From: Streptomyces sp. FIT100 | Lineage (GTDB): Bacteria > Actinomycetota > Actinomycetes > Streptomycetales > Streptomycetaceae | Direction of reading: 5' to 3' | NCBI RefSeq assembly: GCF_024584805.1 | Contig: NZ_CP075715.1 | Span: forward strand, 62,001 to 126,000 | Length of the DNA: 64,000 nt | Shown: one piece after another, positions 62,637-64,000 of the stretch | Layout of the letters: each line of letters begins with the position of its first letter | How positions within the stretch are numbered: position 1 is the first letter of the stretch | Notes under the pieces: generated by a model | Told to the model about the DNA's origin: nothing | The model's database searches: none | What the model saw: only the letters and a program-made list of their open reading frames with translations | Made by a program: the position numbers and the translations under genes

Positions 62637-62919
62637 ACCGTCCTCCTATGTAGGAATATGACCCGAATGCTCATTATCAGGGAGTTCTCCGTGAGTGCGA
62701 GCGTGGTGTGACGATCGCGGGACCCAGCGCGACCGCGTATGTGGGCTCGGGAGTGCTCGTCGCCGACCAGGGTCCGGCCCGGCAGACCGGCACCGCGACA
62801 ACCCTGCGGGGGCAACGGGCCGGTCGAAGTAAGCCCCCCTCGCGCTCGCCCGCGCGCCGCACCAGATCCGCGTGGGCGGCGCAAAGCCCGCCCATGAGGC
62901 CCCCGCCCGGCACCGCGGC

Positions 62920-63220
62920 CGTCGCGCTCCAGGACGCGTTCGTCCTGGCGGTCGGTCGCGACCTGGCCGCGGGAACGGGTGGCTGCCATCCGGTGCCGGA
63001 GCTGTACACCCGCGTGGCGCTCACGCTCAAGACGGTCGCAGGGCTGAGCACGGAGGAGATGGCCGCGCCTTCGTCGTCGCGGAGACCACGAAGGCCCAGC
63101 CCCTCGCGGACGCCGAGCAGAAGATCGCCGAGGCCGGGATCCCGTACCGGGTGCCCGGTGCCGACGCGCTCCCGGAGCGGCCCGGCCGCCGTTCGCCGCC
63201 ATGCGTGCCCACGCACACCG
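62920..63220 (+). pseudogene. Broken ECF sigma factor (DUF6596-type) remnant
   Basis: VALTLKTVAGLSTEEMA is read in one frame, then after a single missing base in ATGGCC-GCGCC the next frame continues AFVVAETTKAQPLADAEQKI, then AEAGIPYRVPGADALPER. This is the sigma-4 region of YlaC/SigJ-type sigma factors with DUF6596 (usual form LTLRTVAGLTTEEIARAFLV). An ALQDAFVLAV piece at about 62920 may be the sigma-2 start; what lies between is largely deleted. The rest of 62637-63363 shows no intact gene. Confidence 0.6.
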
Positions 63221-63363
63221 GACGGCGACGCGGACGGCGGACGGGCCGCGGACGGGTGCGCGATCGAGCTGAGCGCGGACGAGGTCGAGCGGGTCGGACC
63301 GGAGCGGCGCCGGGCGGAGCCCGGCCCGCAGGGCCGTGCCGTCGCCGGCCGGTCCGCACGGTT

Positions 63364-64000
63364 TCAGCAGATGCGGGGCAGCTGCTCCCCCAGCGGCATG
63401 TCGACGACGCGCGTCCCGCCGAGTCCGGTGCGGGCCACCACCATGCCGGGATGGGCGTCGACCGTCTCGCCGATCACCGCCGCCTCGCGGCCGAGGGGGT
63501 GCGCGCGCATGGCGGCGAGGACCGCGTCGGCGTGCTCGCGCGGGACGAAGGCCACCAGCTTGCCCTCGTTGGCCACGTACATGGGGTCGAGGCCCAGCAC
63601 GGCGCAGGCGTTGGCGACGGCCGGCGGGACCGGGACGGCGCGCTCCTGGAGGACGACACCCGTGCCGGAGGCCGCGGCGATCTCGTTCAGGGACGCGGCC
63701 AGCCCCCCGCGGGTCGGATCGCGCAGCACGTGCAGGTCGCGGGTGACGGCGAGCATCGCTTCCACGAGGCCACCGAGGGCGGCGCAGTCGCTCTCGATCT
63801 CGACGCCGAACTCCAGCCCCTCGCGCACGCTCATGATCGCCACGCCGTGGACGCCGACCGGCCCGCTGACGATGACGACGTCGCCGGGGACGACGCGCTG
63901 CGGGCGCAGGTCGACGCCGGGCGGGATCAGGCCGATGCCCGAGGTGTTGACGTAGATCCCGTCGCCGTGGCCTGCCTCCACGACCTTGGTGTCCCCGGTG
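63364..64000 (-). CDS. hypE: Hydrogenase maturation protein HypE, 5' part outside the window
   Basis: The C-terminal 211 residues are visible; the reading frame continues past 64000 (TGDTKVVEAGHGDGIYVNT). AIR-synthase-like: ILVSGPVGVHGVAIMS-type loop, LRDPTRGGLAASLNEIA, YVANEGKLVAFV. It ends in PRIC, the conserved C-terminal Cys on which HypF places the carbamoyl group that HypE dehydrates to a thiocyanate for the CN ligands of [NiFe] hydrogenase. The other hyp and hydrogenase genes are presumably to the right of the window. Confidence 0.93.
   Translation of the reverse strand, partial: TGDTKVVEAGHGDGIYVNTSGIGLIPPGVDLRPQRVVPGDVVIVSGPVGVHGVAIMSVREGLEFGVEIESDCAALGGLVEAMLAVTRDLHVLRDPTRGGLAASLNEIAAASGTGVVLQERAVPVPPAVANACAVLGLDPMYVANEGKLVAFVPREHADAVLAAMRAHPLGREAAVIGETVDAHPGMVVARTGLGGTRVVDMPLGEQLPRIC

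Overview
The window is about 73% GC or higher in most coding regions, with GTG starts, short intergenic gaps, a Tat-exported hydrolase, a PASTA-less Ser/Thr kinase with TPR repeats and SpoIIE-type phosphatases. This points to a Streptomyces or close relative. No rRNA, tRNA or CRISPR array was seen. The left and right edges cut through a VanW-domain gene and a hypE gene.

Layout. 1-17 kb: VanW-like protein, two acyl-CoA synthetases, a ChaA-type antiporter, a nitronate monooxygenase, a Tat-exported serine hydrolase, a phytoene-desaturase-like oxidase, a DUF2252 protein, a kinase-TPR protein, an MpaB-like oxygenase and an acyl-CoA dehydrogenase. 17-22 kb: a lower-GC two-gene island encoding a beta-rich 728-aa protein (one TTA codon) and an 868-aa protein ending in an ADP-ribosyltransferase domain. 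22-27 kb: a universal stress protein and a GntR / CrtC-like / GMC-oxidase operon with a perfect operator palindrome. 27-45 kb: gene remnants, a bacterial eRF1-like protein, the dhaKLM operon, a FadH-like reductase, PadR, and assorted enzymes and secreted proteins including a GH75 chitosanase, an ArsR-SRPBCC pair and a P450.

The most interesting segment is 45.8-49.7 kb. A divergent pair consists of (i) a class I SAM methyltransferase whose first ~45 residues align without gaps to (ii) a 67-residue peptide ending Gly-Gly, five His, three Asp and an acidic tail. The peptide is followed, after a perfect hairpin, by a 522-aa HExxH protein of the alpha-ketoglutarate peptide beta-hydroxylase type. 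This looks like a small RiPP-like pathway with a His/Asp-rich core and a leader copy fused to a modifying enzyme. It is bracketed by an intact IS5-family element and, in inverted orientation, a 59-bp element that is an exact fusion of that IS's two ends.

50-64 kb: a Tet-type ribosomal protection protein with a leader peptide and a 20-bp start-codon-sequestering hairpin, a sugar isomerase/aldolase operon divergent from a DeoR regulator, DUF952, MASE1, an RsbU-like phosphatase, a beta-hydroxyacid dehydrogenase, a YihY/BrkB protein, a multidomain SpoIIE phosphatase sensor, a small DUF6296-like protein, a broken sigma factor and hypE.

A second theme is a family of 178-244 bp hairpin-forming repeats bounded by CTAG (four copies plus a degenerate one). 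They sit on the TAG stop codons of neighbouring genes and have ends resembling IS termini.
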